Source of the DNA: Reticulitermes speratus
Lineage: Eukaryota; Arthropoda; Insecta; Blattodea; Rhinotermitidae
NCBI GenBank assembly: GCA_021186555.1
Contig: JAJKFL010000042.1
Span: 17,026,521 to 17,090,520, forward strand
DNA length: 64,000 bases
Direction: 5' to 3'
Shown in pieces: positions 21,601 to 31,610 of this stretch (its first letter is position 1; each line of letters opens with the position of its first letter). Made by a program: the position numbers and the translations under genes. The notes below the pieces were generated by a model that saw only the letters and a list, made by a program, of their open reading frames with translations, did not search any database and was not told where the DNA came from.

Positions 21601-22048
21601 TTTTACTGAGGGCAAACGAGTCTGGTTTTAACCCATTGAAACACTTGTTATGTAACAAATCTTTACGAATTCTGCTTTATTTCTAAGCAAGGGAATACGA
21701 AAATATATAAATCACATCCGCTGACTTCAATCAGTGTAATACTGTAACAAGAACGATTCACACGACAAAAAATAGAGTCTAGGTTACCTAAGTCAATTGG
21801 TGATTGCAAGGGCGGGGTGGTTATTTGGGCGCTCTGTAGAAGGCAGGAGAAATTTGTACTCTAATTTAAGGTTTATTAGTATTCCTGAAAGACAGCTCTG
21901 CCTTTGGAATTGATGAGGACCTAAGGAAACCTGTTGTAACGTAAATATACGATGTCAAACTTTGCCAGGAAGCACATCTATGTCTCCGATGCTGTAGGTG
22001 TGTTTCCTGCGCGGTACGTGTCATTTCGCTTTAGGGAAATGGCGAGCA

Positions 22049-22063
22049 GGCTGCAGCTAATTG
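22049..22063. repeat. Target-site duplication of the full-length LINE, left copy
   Basis: GGCTGCAGCTAATTG, repeated exactly at 27226-27240. The uninterrupted site is seen in units B and D, where the same sequence runs straight into AATATGCAC. Confidence 0.92.
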
Positions 22064-22253
22064 GAACCGGAATGGAGTTCGGTGTTAGCTGCAGAGGAGA
22101 GAGGACGTCCTGAGAGCCGAACCTAGCGAAGAAACCATAGTCACTGCAACGAGAAGCGACTGAGGAAGGAGTGGTCTCTAGCGTGCTGCCCCTAACTCAC
22201 TAGGAAGTCGGCGCAGCATCAGAAGTACGGTGCCCCCCCCTGCTGTAGGCGTA

Positions 22254-24044
22254 ATGCTTAAGCAGGAGGAAGCTGCCCTTATGAGGGCTATTGCATCGGT
22301 GCAGGGCAACCCCGTCCTCTTGCGAAAGCTGAGGACGGCCCTTGCCGCGAATAAGACCAGTAAGGCCGCTGCTTGCACGGTCAAAACGTCTCGCGTGACG
22401 CCTTCCAAGCGTCATGCCACCGCCGCCACCATCACCGGAGCCAGGGTTTTGTCACCGCCGCTACTCATCGCGGGGAAGAGGAAGGCTGAGTTTTCATGCT
22501 CAGACGGCCAGCCCACCCCGGCTGCTAGGCGCCCAGCGCCCAACGCACAGGGCACATCCGATGACCCTGCACCTTCTACCAGCCGGCAGCCAGACGCCAC
22601 GGCAGGTAAGGCAGCATACGCTGCGGTTGTAGCCGGGGATTCAAACCCCCGTCAGTCGAGTGGGCAGCCCAAGCCCATAGCCGCTGGTTCGGACTCTTCC
22701 GAACCTGCTGTCTCTACTGAGGCAGCCACCAGGCGCATGTCTGTCGACATGTCCGGGCCTCTGGGCAGCATGCCAGCTGGCGCCACTGAGGCTGGGGCCG
22801 TTCCCGCAGGTGAGCGGCCCAACAAAACCCCTGTTTTTGTTTCAGGTGTCAAGGACACGCGCGGGTTTCTCGCGTGGCTACGGTCCAAATGCCCCAGCAG
22901 TCTGTCCGCCCAGATGAAGGGGGAGAAACTCATGATCGTGCCGGGTACTGCTGACGGATTCAGAGCAACAGTCAGTGCCCTCCGATCCCTTGACGGGAGC
23001 AAGGGTGTGACATTTCACACCTTCTCTCTCCCAGAGGATCGTTGTGTGCGTCTGTTGTTGAAGAACCTCGGCAGACAGATGCCTGAGAACGTCGTCCGGG
23101 AGGAGCTTGAGGCCCTGGGAATCCGTGTCCAGGGCGTCATGCAGCTCCTATCTGGGCGCCGCAATCAGGATGCCTCAGGCGATCGGCCCCCCACTCCACA
23201 TTTCGTAGTGTCGGTGGCTCGAGGCCCTGAGGTGCAGAAGGTGCGATCCCTCACCGAACTCTGCGGCTTGAGAGTCTCTGTAGAGACATACGTAGCCCCT
23301 AAGGCCCCGCTTCAATGTAAGCGCTGCCAACGCTTCGGCCACACGCAGCGTAACTGCGGATACGCGCCCCGGTGTGTTGCATGTGGTGAGCCGCACCCCT
23401 CCGGGGAGTGCTCTACCCCTAAGCAGCAGCTTAAATGCTGCAGCTGCGGGGGCAACCACACGGCGAACTACCGGGGCTGCGTAAAGTGGAAGGAGGCCAA
23501 GGCCGCGCTAGCAAAGCGGACGCCAGCACCTCGCGTCCACATGAACGGTGCAACCGGTCGCTCGGCTTCAGCGCAAGTGACCCGCGCCGAGCCTTCTGCT
23601 GAGCAGAAGAGTTTAGGCCCTGAGTGGTCTCATGTGGTGCGAGGGGGGCGGGTAGTAAAACCCACCATCCCTCCGCAACCTGTACCTATCCCCAAACCGG
23701 CCGCGGCCCCTCAAACGGGCAAAGCGACCTCAAGCAGGAAAAGGGTTCAGGCTACCCAACCTGCCGTTGCGGCCCCTCAACAGGCCCCAACGAAGAAGCA
23801 GGCGATGACTGGTAAACCATCGCCTCAACCTAACAAGCCTAATCCTACCCCCATCCCACCACCTAACCCGTCTCCAATCGAGGAGATCTCTGATCTGCTC
23901 GACAACCTTCCTGTACACGCGTGTGTAGAGCTGACACGGCGGCTCCTCACAGCGGTACCCTCCCTCCCTTCAGGCGCAGCACGCTCGCGGGCTGTCCTGA
24001 AAATTGTTATCCTTTTTGTAGCTGAATATGGTAGCACACCCTAA
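22254..24044 (+). CDS. LINE ORF1, Gag-like nucleic-acid-binding protein
   Basis: About 596 residues from the first ATG (22254). An in-frame GTG at 22230 would add eight residues but is a poor start. The N-terminal half is rich in Ala, Pro, Ser and Arg. A middle PRE/PRE-C-like region (GVKDTRGFLAWL to LRVSVETYVAP) precedes three zinc knuckles at about 23317-23482: CX2CX4HX4C, CX2CX3HX4C and CX2CX3HX6C. The tail is Pro/Lys-rich. In this clade the protein coats LINE RNA and takes it to the chromosome. The frame is intact. The end overlaps the ORF2 start by 17 bases, which suggests coupled re-initiation. Confidence 0.93.
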   Translation: MLKQEEAALMRAIASVQGNPVLLRKLRTALAANKTSKAAACTVKTSRVTPSKRHATAATITGARVLSPPLLIAGKRKAEFSCSDGQPTPAARRPAPNAQGTSDDPAPSTSRQPDATAGKAAYAAVVAGDSNPRQSSGQPKPIAAGSDSSEPAVSTEAATRRMSVDMSGPLGSMPAGATEAGAVPAGERPNKTPVFVSGVKDTRGFLAWLRSKCPSSLSAQMKGEKLMIVPGTADGFRATVSALRSLDGSKGVTFHTFSLPEDRCVRLLLKNLGRQMPENVVREELEALGIRVQGVMQLLSGRRNQDASGDRPPTPHFVVSVARGPEVQKVRSLTELCGLRVSVETYVAPKAPLQCKRCQRFGHTQRNCGYAPRCVACGEPHPSGECSTPKQQLKCCSCGGNHTANYRGCVKWKEAKAALAKRTPAPRVHMNGATGRSASAQVTRAEPSAEQKSLGPEWSHVVRGGRVVKPTIPPQPVPIPKPAAAPQTGKATSSRKRVQATQPAVAAPQQAPTKKQAMTGKPSPQPNKPNPTPIPPPNPSPIEEISDLLDNLPVHACVELTRRLLTAVPSLPSGAARSRAVLKIVILFVAEYGSTP

Positions 24045-26675
24045 GGCTCACAGTGTGAGGGCACTACGGCTGGCCTGCTGGAACGCCGATGGCGTGCGCG
24101 GCAGAAAGATGGAGCTGGACCACTTCCTTGGTAAACACGGGGTTGACATATGCCTCCTGACTGAAACCCATCTCAGATCAGGGCAAGTCTTTGGGCTCGC
24201 AAACTATGTTTGCCACCGTACAGACCGGCCTACCGAGGGCGGCGGAACAGCTATACTGGTCCGCCGGGGTATAGATCACTACGCTTTACCCATCCCTGGC
24301 CTGACCCAGTTGGAGGCAACTGCCATACTTGTTATGTTGGCAAGTGGACCACTGAAAATCCTGGCGGCTTACCTTTCGCCCTGCCGGCCCCTAATTGAAG
24401 CGGATTTGTCTGCGTGCTTCAGCGGAGGGCTTCCCGTCCTCATGGCGGGGGACCTGAACGCCAAGCACGTGGACTGGAACTCGAGGCTAATCACGACAAG
24501 GGGCAGGCACCTTCGTGATTACGCCAACGATCATTCGTGTTTGATTTATGGGCCGGAAACACCCACCACTATCCCATACAATCCCTCTTGTACTCCTGAT
24601 GTCCTAGACATAGTAATCACTAAAAACCTAGTCATCCCAGTGCATCTGACAACGTGCTCTGCACTTAGCTCAGATCACTTGCCTGTACTGATCGACACTA
24701 AATGTCGATCATCCTTTCTTAACCTACCGGACCGCCCGGACTTCAGACGGACCGACTGGGTCAAATTCCAGGCCTGCCTGGAGGACAGCCTTCCGTCCAT
24801 CCCGAAACTCCGTAGCGGGGTTGAAATCGACACGTGTGTGGAGGAAGTGTCCAGCGCCATCACTGAGGCACTAGCAGCGTCGGCCCCCCGGAGACGCCCT
24901 CGTGACGACCCGCGGCCCCCAATACCGGCACGTATACAGGATGAAATACGCCTGAAAAACCGGTTGAGGAGGCAGTGGCAAACCACCAGGGACCCTGCTC
25001 TAAAAGCTGAGGTCAACCGCCTTCAGCGGTCGGTGACCCACCAGCTAAACGAGTGGCGGAATGAGCAGTGGGGTGCCACACTGGAAAGCCTAGATCCCGA
25101 GGACCAATCGCTGTGGAAGATGACAAAGCGGGTGATGAGAGTCCCCACTCCCTCTCCACCCCTGGTCACGCAGGGCGGGCTTGCTCTCTCAGACTCTGAG
25201 AAAGCCGAAGCCCTGGCGGACAGTCTTGAGGCTCAGTTTCAGCCGGTAAACGACCCGTCGGATCCGGCAGTTATTGAGATGGTTGGCGAGGCGCTGCAAG
25301 CATACTCTTATGCACCTGCAAGCGAGCCCAAGTTAACCAACCCCGTGGAGGTTCAGGATGCTATCCGGGGTCTCAAGGCCAGCAAGGCTCCGGGCCCAAA
25401 CGGTATACCGAACAGGGCACTGAAGCACCTTCCGCAGCGAGCTGTCTCTCTCCTTGTTGCCATATTCAACGCTGCTCTCCTAGCGCAGTACTTCCCATCG
25501 GTGTGGAAACATGCCCGCATTGTCTCCATACTGAAACCCGGGAAGGACCCAGCGCTTCCCTCCTCCTATCGTCCCATAAGTCTTCTGGACACCATCGGCA
25601 AGTTGTTCGAGAAGATCCTACTTAGTAGGATCTTAAGTGAAGTAAGCGGGCGCGGGCTTCTGCGAGACGAGCAGTTTGGATTCAGACCCAAACATAGCAC
25701 CTCTCTCCAGCTAGCCCGCCTTGTCGAAAGGGTGACCAGAAACTTTGGTGAGAAGCGGCTAACAGGCGCAGTCTTTCTCGACGTGGCTAAGGCTTTCGAC
25801 ACTGTTTGGGTCGACGGTCTCCTTTTCAAGCTTACGGCCCTTAACTTCCCCTCCTACCTGGTCAAAACCATATCCTCCTACCTTTACAACAGGACGTTCG
25901 AAGCGTCCTTCCAAACGGCCATATCCTCCCGTCGTGGCATGCGGGCTGGCGTAGCACAGGGGGGACTAATCTCTCCTGTCTTGTTCAGTCTGTATGTCAA
26001 TGACATGCCCGTCACGTCGAGTTGGCATTGTACGCGGATGACACGGCAATCATTGCCACGTCCCGCAGCCCGGCTCTGCTTGTTAGCTACCTAGAAGCAT
26101 ACCTCAGTGATCTAGAGAGATGGTTGAAGGCGTGGAGGATCGCCATCAATGTCTCAAAAAGCAATGCTATGCTCTTTGCGAAGGCAGGGTGGAGGTCCTC
26201 CAAGCCACGACCGGTGCAGTTCCTAGGAGAGCCAATCCAGTGGGTAGACACAGCCCGTTATCTAGGAGTGATCCTTGATACACGGATGACCTGGTCGCCT
26301 CACATCGTCCAGGTCAAGAAGAAAGCGGCCCAACGACTGGGTCTGCTTAGCTCTCTCCTTCACAGGAGAAGCGGCCTGTCCATCAGGAACGGGGTTCTGC
26401 TGTATAAGCAGCTCATACGGCCCATGATGGACTATGCGTGCCCCATTTGGAGGTCTGCTGCCTGCACCCACCTCAGAAAGCTGCAGGTTCTTCAATCCAA
26501 GTGTCTTCGCATTGCTACTGGTGCACCTTGGTACATGAGTAGCGTGCAAATTCACGAGGATTTGGGAGTTCCTCTCTTTGCTGATCACATCAGAGTTCTA
26601 ACCGAGAGCTTCGACTCTAGGTTGGCTGGTGTGGGGAACCCCTTAACTCAGCAACTCGGCAGATATCTGCGCTGA
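24028..26675 (+). pseudogene. LINE ORF2, endonuclease and reverse transcriptase, frameshifted before YADD
   Basis: The endonuclease comes first (LACWNADGVRGRK, LLTETHLR, MAGDLNAKHVDWNS, SSDHLPVL; catalytic Asn, Glu, Asp and His visible), then RT (GPNGIPNRALKHLP, SSYRPISLLDT, FGFRPKHST, FLDVAKAFDTVW, QGGLISPVLFSLY). At CCCGTC (26008-26013) ten bases present in the copies at 20999 and elsewhere are missing. The loss lies between two CCCGTC direct repeats and shifts the frame just ahead of YADD (26031-26042). The remaining RT and C-terminal part run on in another frame to 26675. No RNase H is seen. This copy cannot make active enzyme, although every other motif is preserved. Confidence 0.93.
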
Positions 26676-27225
26676 CCGAGGGCTGACCCAGTCCGTCTAG
26701 CGCAAGCTACGGGGATGGGTCAGTGAATGTGTCGAGGCCCTTAGTGGCCAACAGACACTGCACCTAAAATTAGGCGCATTCCGAATATCCTGACTGAGGT
26801 TTTCCGTGATTTTCCTCAGTTGTAAGGTGAATGCCAGGGTATAACACAAAGCCGGGGCACGGCCCGCACCCCCCACCCCCCGGTAGGACTAAAATATTCG
26901 TTTGTAGGTTTTGAATTTTTTGTGAAATTATTTGTGAAAATGCCACTCTGGGTTCAAATCCCAGAGAGCCACCCAACCAAAGTATTCCCCCCACTTGGAA
27001 AAAGTATACGCTCTTAGAGCTTTAGCTTTTGGTATGCCTGGTCCCGACTTAATCGAGACCCTAAATTTGTTAGCGTAAGCAAAATCCCCAGTTCAGAATT
27101 AAGAGTCTGTTATTGAGTCCAGCAATGCGGTAAAACGCAGGTATGGCTAAACAGATCAAGGGACGTCGACTTGCGCTCCGCGCAAGTCTCCGCCCTTAGT
27201 TAGCACTTTGGTTGGTTGGTTGGTT
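26676..27225 (+). repeat. LINE 3'UTR with tRNA-like hairpin and GGTT tail
   Basis: Contains GAGGTTTTCCGTGATTTTCC (about 26795), which resembles the conserved core of insect tRNA-derived SINEs as I recall it. Further on is a perfect seven-pair hairpin CTCTGGG-TTCAAAT-CCCAGAG (26946-26966) that includes a perfect pol III B-box (GGTTCAAATCC). The element ends with four to five GGTT repeats instead of poly(A). The truncated copies have the same arrangement. Confidence 0.75.
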
Positions 27226-27240
27226 GGCTGCAGCTAATTG
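27226..27240. repeat. Target-site duplication of the full-length LINE, right copy
   Basis: Exact repeat of 22049-22063, joining straight on to unit C sequence. Confidence 0.92.
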
Positions 27241-27320
27241 AATATGCACTCTGGCCAGCAGCCCTTTAAAAAGTAGGATGAGAAGGAAAGTCAATTCCAC
27301 CTCTTCGTAATAGTATATGT

Positions 27321-27336
27321 GGCCCTGAAAAGGGCC
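27321..27336 (-). terminator. Histone-type 3' stem-loop, unit C distal, perfect
   Basis: GGCCCT-TTTC-AGGGCC on the minus strand. The base following the stem on the plus strand is GATTT here rather than GTTTT. Confidence 0.7.
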
Positions 27337-27687
27337 GATTTCCCTTCTGTTTGCCGCATTCTAATTTTCAATTGACGTGGATGGGCTCCGCCCAGTGTTC
27401 TCCTTCCTCGTCGCTTACTTCATTTGTCCCATAGCCCGTTTATCGTTCTCACCTCCTAGTCTTATCGGAAAGCTGAGAACGTAAAGTTTACCGTTTACCA
27501 CGTAGTAGCCGTGGTTCTGGACAGCGGTGAAACTGCTGCAGAAAGTGGACATTTCCCACAAGTCCATTAATTTGAGGAGTACAAAACGCAAATAAAATTT
27601 GACGTCAGGGTATTCGTTGGTTAATATAGCAACCAAATGGTCACACATCTTCAATGTCAACGACAACTAAACTCCTTAGATATTTGG

Positions 27688-27703
27688 GGCCCTGAAAAGG
27701 GCC
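27688..27703 (-). terminator. Histone-type 3' stem-loop, unit C proximal, perfect
   Basis: Perfect stem with extra flanking G-C pair. About 60 bases before it on the minus strand lies AGATTCGGGCGGTTCTAG, reminiscent of the end of histone H4 coding sequence (weak). Confidence 0.7.
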
Positions 27704-28027
27704 CATTAGTGAGTCTTGTCAGTCAGTCAGTCCGGTACGATGTTAAAGGAAGACTAGAACCGCCCGAATCTGCCATGCATTCGGCAGCGAGGCAGACAGG
27801 AAAGTGGGGAGGGGGTGAAGAGGGCATCAGCACTCGCCGTACTGCTTTTATCCCACGATGGCTACTTTATAATTCTTGCTTTTAATCCAGCGCCGCCTAC
27901 CTTTCGGTGCGCGCCGAACTGCTGTGCTGAAACTCCCAAGTAATGACATGGGGTTAATGGACCGTCTTTATTCCACTGTTCCTGCCAATACCTCGGCTGC
28001 CGCATGAATGATAGATTCAGAATCGCT

Positions 28028-29023
28028 AACCAACCAACCAACCAACCAAAGTGCTAACTAAGGGCGGAGACTTGCGCGGAGCGCAAGTCGACGTCCCTTG
28101 ATCTGTTTAGCCATACCTGCGTTTTACCGCATTGCTGGACTCAATAACAGACTCTTAATTCTGAACTGGGGATTTTGCTTACGCTAACAAATTTAGGGTC
28201 TCGATTAAGTCGGGACCAGGCATACCAAAAGCTAAAGCTCTAAGAGCGTATACTTTTTCCAAGTGGGGGGAATACTTTGGTTGGGTGGCTCTCTGGGATT
28301 TGAACCCAGAGTGGCATTTTCACAAATAATTTCACAAAAAATTCAAAACCTACAAACGAATAATTTAGTCCTACCGGGGGGTGGGGGGTGCGGGCCGTGC
28401 CCCGGCTTTGTGTTATACCCTGGCATTCACCTTACAACTGAGGAAAATCACGGAAAACCTCAGTCAGGGTATTCGGAATGCGCCTAATTTTAGGTGCAGT
28501 GTCTGTTGGCCACTAAGGGCCTCGACACATTCACTGACCCATCCCCGTAGCTTGCGCTAGACGGATTGGGTCAGCCCTCGGTCAGCGCAGATATCTGCCG
28601 AGTTGCTGAGTTAAGGGGTTCCCCACACCAGCCAACCTAGAGTCGAAGCTCTCGGTTAGAACTCTGATGTGATCAGCAAAGAGAGGAACTCCCAAATCCT
28701 CGTGAATTTGCACGCTACTCATGTACCAAGGTGCACCAGTAGCAATGCGAAGACACTTGGATTGAAGAACCTGCAGCTTTCTGAGGTGGGTGCAGGCAGC
28801 AGACCTCCAAATGGGGCACGCATAGTCCATCATGGGCCGTATGAGCTGCTTATACAGCAGAACCCCGTTCCTGATGGACAGGCCGCTTCTCCTGTGAAGG
28901 AGAGAGCTAAGCAGACCCAGTCGTTGGGCCGCTTTCTTCTTGACCTGGACGATGTGAGGCGACCAGGTCATCCGTGTATCAAGGATCACTCCTAGATAAC
29001 GGGCTGTGTCTACCCACTGGATT
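28028..29023 (-). mobile_element. Second truncated LINE, same insertion site as in unit B
   Basis: Its 3' end with the ACCA tract follows the same TTCAGAATCGCT (28016-28027) as the copy at 19773. It ends at the codons for QWVDTARYL, closer to the 3' end, and joins unit sequence GAAACACTTG directly with no right-hand target duplication. It is the unit-B-type insertion after unit duplication, trimmed by a deletion that also removed about 150 bases of the unit. Confidence 0.9.
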
Positions 29024-29530
29024 TGAAACACTTGTTATGTAACAAATCTTTACGAATTCTGCTTTATTTCTAAGCAAGGGAATACGAAAATATAGAAATC
29101 ACATCCGCTGGCTTCAATCAGTGTAATACTGTAACAAGAACGATTCACACGACAAAATATAGAGTCTAGGTTACCTAAGTCAATTGGTGATTGCAAAGGC
29201 GGGATGGTATTTTGGGCGCTCTGTAGCAGGCAGGAGAAATTTGTGCTCTAATTTAAGGTTTATTAGTATTCCTGAAAGACAGCTCTGCCTTTGGAATTGA
29301 TGAGGACCTAAGGAAACCTGTTGTAACGTAAATATACGATGTCAAACTTTGCCAGGAAGCACATCTATGTCTCCGATGCTGTAGGTGTGTTTCCTGCGCG
29401 GTACGTGTCATTTCGCTTTAGGGAAATGGCGAGCAGGCTGCAGCTAATTGAATATGCACTCTGGCCAGCAGCCCTTTAAAAAGTAGGATGAGAAGGAAAG
29501 TCAATTCCACCTCTTCGTAATAGTATATGT

Positions 29531-29546
29531 GGCCCTGAAAAGGGCC
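29531..29546 (-). terminator. Histone-type 3' stem-loop, unit D distal, perfect
   Basis: Perfect six-pair stem and TTTC loop on the minus strand, 79 bases past the end of the 83-residue minus frame of this unit. Confidence 0.7.
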
Positions 29547-29897
29547 GTTTTCCCTTCTGTTTGCCGCATTCTAATTTTCAATTGACGTGGATGGGCTCCG
29601 CCCAGTGTTCTCCTTCCTCGTCGCTTACTTCATTTGTCCCATAGCCCGTTTATCGTTCTCCCCTCCTAGTCTTATCGGAAAGCTGAGAACGTAAAGTTTA
29701 CCGTTTACCACGTAGTAGCCGTGGTTCTGGACAGCGGTGAAACTGCTGCAGAAAGTGGACATTTCCCACAAGTCCATTAATTTGAGGAGTACAAAACGCA
29801 AATAAAATTTGACGTCAGGGTATTCGTTGGTTAATATAGCAACCAAATGGTCACACATCTTCAATGTCAACGACAACTAAACTCCTTAGATATTTGG

Positions 29898-29913
29898 GGC
29901 CCTGAAAAGGGCC
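29898..29913 (-). terminator. Histone-type 3' stem-loop, unit D proximal, perfect
   Basis: Perfect stem plus an extra G-C pair. It lies about 340 bases downstream of the unit's TATA box on the minus strand. Confidence 0.75.
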
Positions 29914-30244
29914 CATTAGTGAGTCTTGTCAGTCAGTCAGTCCGGTACGATGTTAAAGGAAGACTAGAACCGCCCGAATCTGCCATGCATTCGGCAGCGA
30001 GGCAGACAGGAAAGTGGGGAGGGGGTGAAGAGGGCATCAGCACTCGCCGTACTGCTTTTATCCCACGATGGCTGCTTTATAATTCATGCTTTTAATCCAG
30101 CGCCGCCTACCTTTCGGTGCGCGCCGAACTGCTGTGCTGAAACTCCCAAGTAATGACATGGGGTTAATGGACAGTCTTTATTCCACTGTTCCTGCCAATA
30201 CCTCGGCTGCCGAACGAATGATAGGTTCAGAATCGGTGCAGCAT

Positions 30245-30345
30245 TCCCCGTCTTATATACGTTTCGTAACAGCCAGTGGGATCTGTGAGCTACCCAATCA
30301 GAGCCGGCTAATGTTCAACTTCACAGTTCTTGATTCCTGATTGGA
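30245..30345 (-). promoter_or_regulatory. Histone-like promoter of unit D
   Basis: CGTATATAAGACGGGG on the minus strand with an inverted CCAAT (30292-30296) and a forward CCAAT (30339-30343) upstream. This is the only complete promoter-plus-stem-loop set besides unit A not disturbed by a LINE. Confidence 0.6.
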
Positions 30346-30896
30346 CAGTATTTTACTGAAGGTAAACCAGTCTGGTTTTAACCCATTTAAACCCTTCTTA
30401 TGAAACAAATCTTTACGAATCCTGCCTTATTTCTAAGCAAGGGAATACGAAAATATGTAAACCAAATCCGTAGTGTTCTATCAGTGTAATGCTGTAAACA
30501 GAACGATTCACACGACAAAAAATAGAGTCCTTGCCACCTACTTCATTTGGTGGCTGCAAAGGAGGCGCGGTAGTATTTTGGGTGATCTGTAGCAGGCAGG
30601 AGAAATTTGTGCGAAAATTTAAGGTTTATTAGCATTCCTGAAAGAGGGCTCTGCCTTTGGAATTAATGAGGACCTAAGGAGACCTATTGTAACGTAAATA
30701 TACGATGTCAAACTTTGCCAGAAAGCACATCGATGTCTCCGATGCTGTAGGTGTGTTTCCTGCGCGGTACATGTCATTTCGCTTTAGGGAAATGGCGAGC
30801 AGGCTGCAGTTAATTGAATATGCACTCTGGCCATCATCCCTTTAAAAAGTAGGATGAGAAGGAAAGTCAATTCCACCTCCTCGTAATAGTATATGT

Positions 30897-30912
30897 GGCC
30901 CTGAAAGGGGCC
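30897..30912 (-). terminator. Histone-type 3' stem-loop, unit E distal, one mismatch
   Basis: Minus strand GGCCCC-TTTC-AGGGCC. The loop-closing pair is C-A, otherwise intact. Confidence 0.5.
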
Positions 30913-31192
30913 GTTTTATGTGTTGGTTCCTCGTCGCTTTCTTCAATTCTCCGTATCGCCCGTTTATGATGCTCCCTTCCCAGTCTTATCTGAAAGCGGA
31001 GAACGTAAAGTGTATCGTTTAGCACATTGTATCCGTGCTGTTCTGGACAGCGGAGCGTTCCCACAAGTCCATTAACTGCAGGAGTACAAAACGCAAATAA
31101 AATTTGACGTCAGGGTATTCGTTGGTTAATATATCAACCGAATGGTCACACATCTTCAATGCCAAACACAATTAAACTCCTTTAATATTTGG

Positions 31193-31208
31193 GGCCCTGA
31201 AAAGGGCC
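31193..31208 (-). terminator. Histone-type 3' stem-loop, unit E proximal, perfect
   Basis: Perfect stem, TTTC loop and extra G-C pair, although the unit around it has diverged. Confidence 0.7.
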
Positions 31209-31370
31209 CATTGTAGAGTCTTGTCAGTCAGTCCGTTACGATGTTAAAGGAAGACTAGAACGACTCGAATCTGCCATGCATTCGGCAGCGAGGCAGACAG
31301 GGAAGTGGTGAGGAAGTGGGGTGGGGGGGGGGGGGTGAAGAGGGCATCAGCACTCGCCGTACTGCTTTAC

Positions 31371-31610
31371 AGGCTAATAGTTTGGCGCCCCTTGAAACCA
31401 TTATTCTTTCAATTTTTTGGCCTTGGATAGCGATGGCAAAGGGTTTTGAGGGCACATGCCCAAATTTTGAATAATTTTTGGAGAAATTCTTTCAGGTATG
31501 AAAACCTGGATTTACTAGCACCATATTTCAGGTTACTCCAGCGCCCCTTATAGGTTTGTGCTCCAGGCAGCTGCCTGACTGGCCCGCCCCTTAGTCCGGC
31601 CCTGATTATA
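31371..31610 (-). repeat. Fragment of an unclassified DNA-transposon-like repeat
   Basis: On the minus strand it starts CAGGGCCGGACTAAGGGGCG, an end of the kind seen in insect hAT-like repeats, and contains two GGGGCGC(T/C) segments. No coding capacity or second end recognised. It borders the array on its right side. Confidence 0.4.

Larger units (their letters stand above)
18910..21987. repeat. Tandem array unit B, split by a truncated LINE
   Basis: Same layout as unit A: stem-loops at 19066-19081 and 19433-19448, TATA at 21502-21510, CCAAT boxes at about 21544 and 21590, H3-like ATG at 18929-18946. A 1.7-kb LINE fragment (19773-21480) entered a few bases downstream of the TATA box, where transcription would begin. 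Without it the unit is about 1.36 kb. Confidence 0.85.
22064..27225 (+). mobile_element. Full-length Jockey-type LINE (5.16 kb)
   Basis: A non-LTR retrotransposon with a 5'UTR (22064-22253), ORF1 (22254-24044), overlapping ORF2 (24028-26675, one frame break), a 550-base 3'UTR and a (GGTT)n tail at 27209-27225. It has a 15-bp target duplication. The ORF1 triple zinc knuckle, an apurinic-type endonuclease followed by RT, and no RNase H domain fit the Jockey clade. It is more GC-rich than the AT-rich host flanks. Confidence 0.93.
21988..29374. repeat. Tandem array unit C, interrupted by two LINE copies
   Basis: The unit starts at 21988 with the H3-like ATG at 22007-22024. It is split by a full-length LINE (22064-27225), continues with stem-loops at 27321-27336 and 27688-27703, and is split again at 28028 by a LINE fragment at the same site as in unit B. 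About 150 bases of unit sequence that hold the TATA and both CCAAT boxes in other units are missing right of that fragment. Confidence 0.85.
29375..30740. repeat. Tandem array unit D (1366 bp), uninterrupted
   Basis: The cleanest complete unit: H3-like ATG at 29394-29411, stem-loops at 29531-29546 and 29898-29913, TATA at about 30247-30260, CCAAT boxes near 30294 and 30340. Its first half is almost identical to that of unit C, showing recent duplication or gene conversion. Confidence 0.88.
30741..31370. repeat. Tandem array unit E, truncated and divergent
   Basis: Contains the H3-like ATG (30760-30777) and both stem-loops, then breaks off after ACTGCTTTAC at about 31370. About 50 bases are missing between the stem-loops compared with unit D. 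A G-run occupies 31319-31334. Confidence 0.8.

Noticed and set aside
26946-26966. tRNA gene
   Set aside because: Only the T-arm-like hairpin and B-box are present inside a LINE 3'UTR. No A-box, anticodon arm or acceptor stem.
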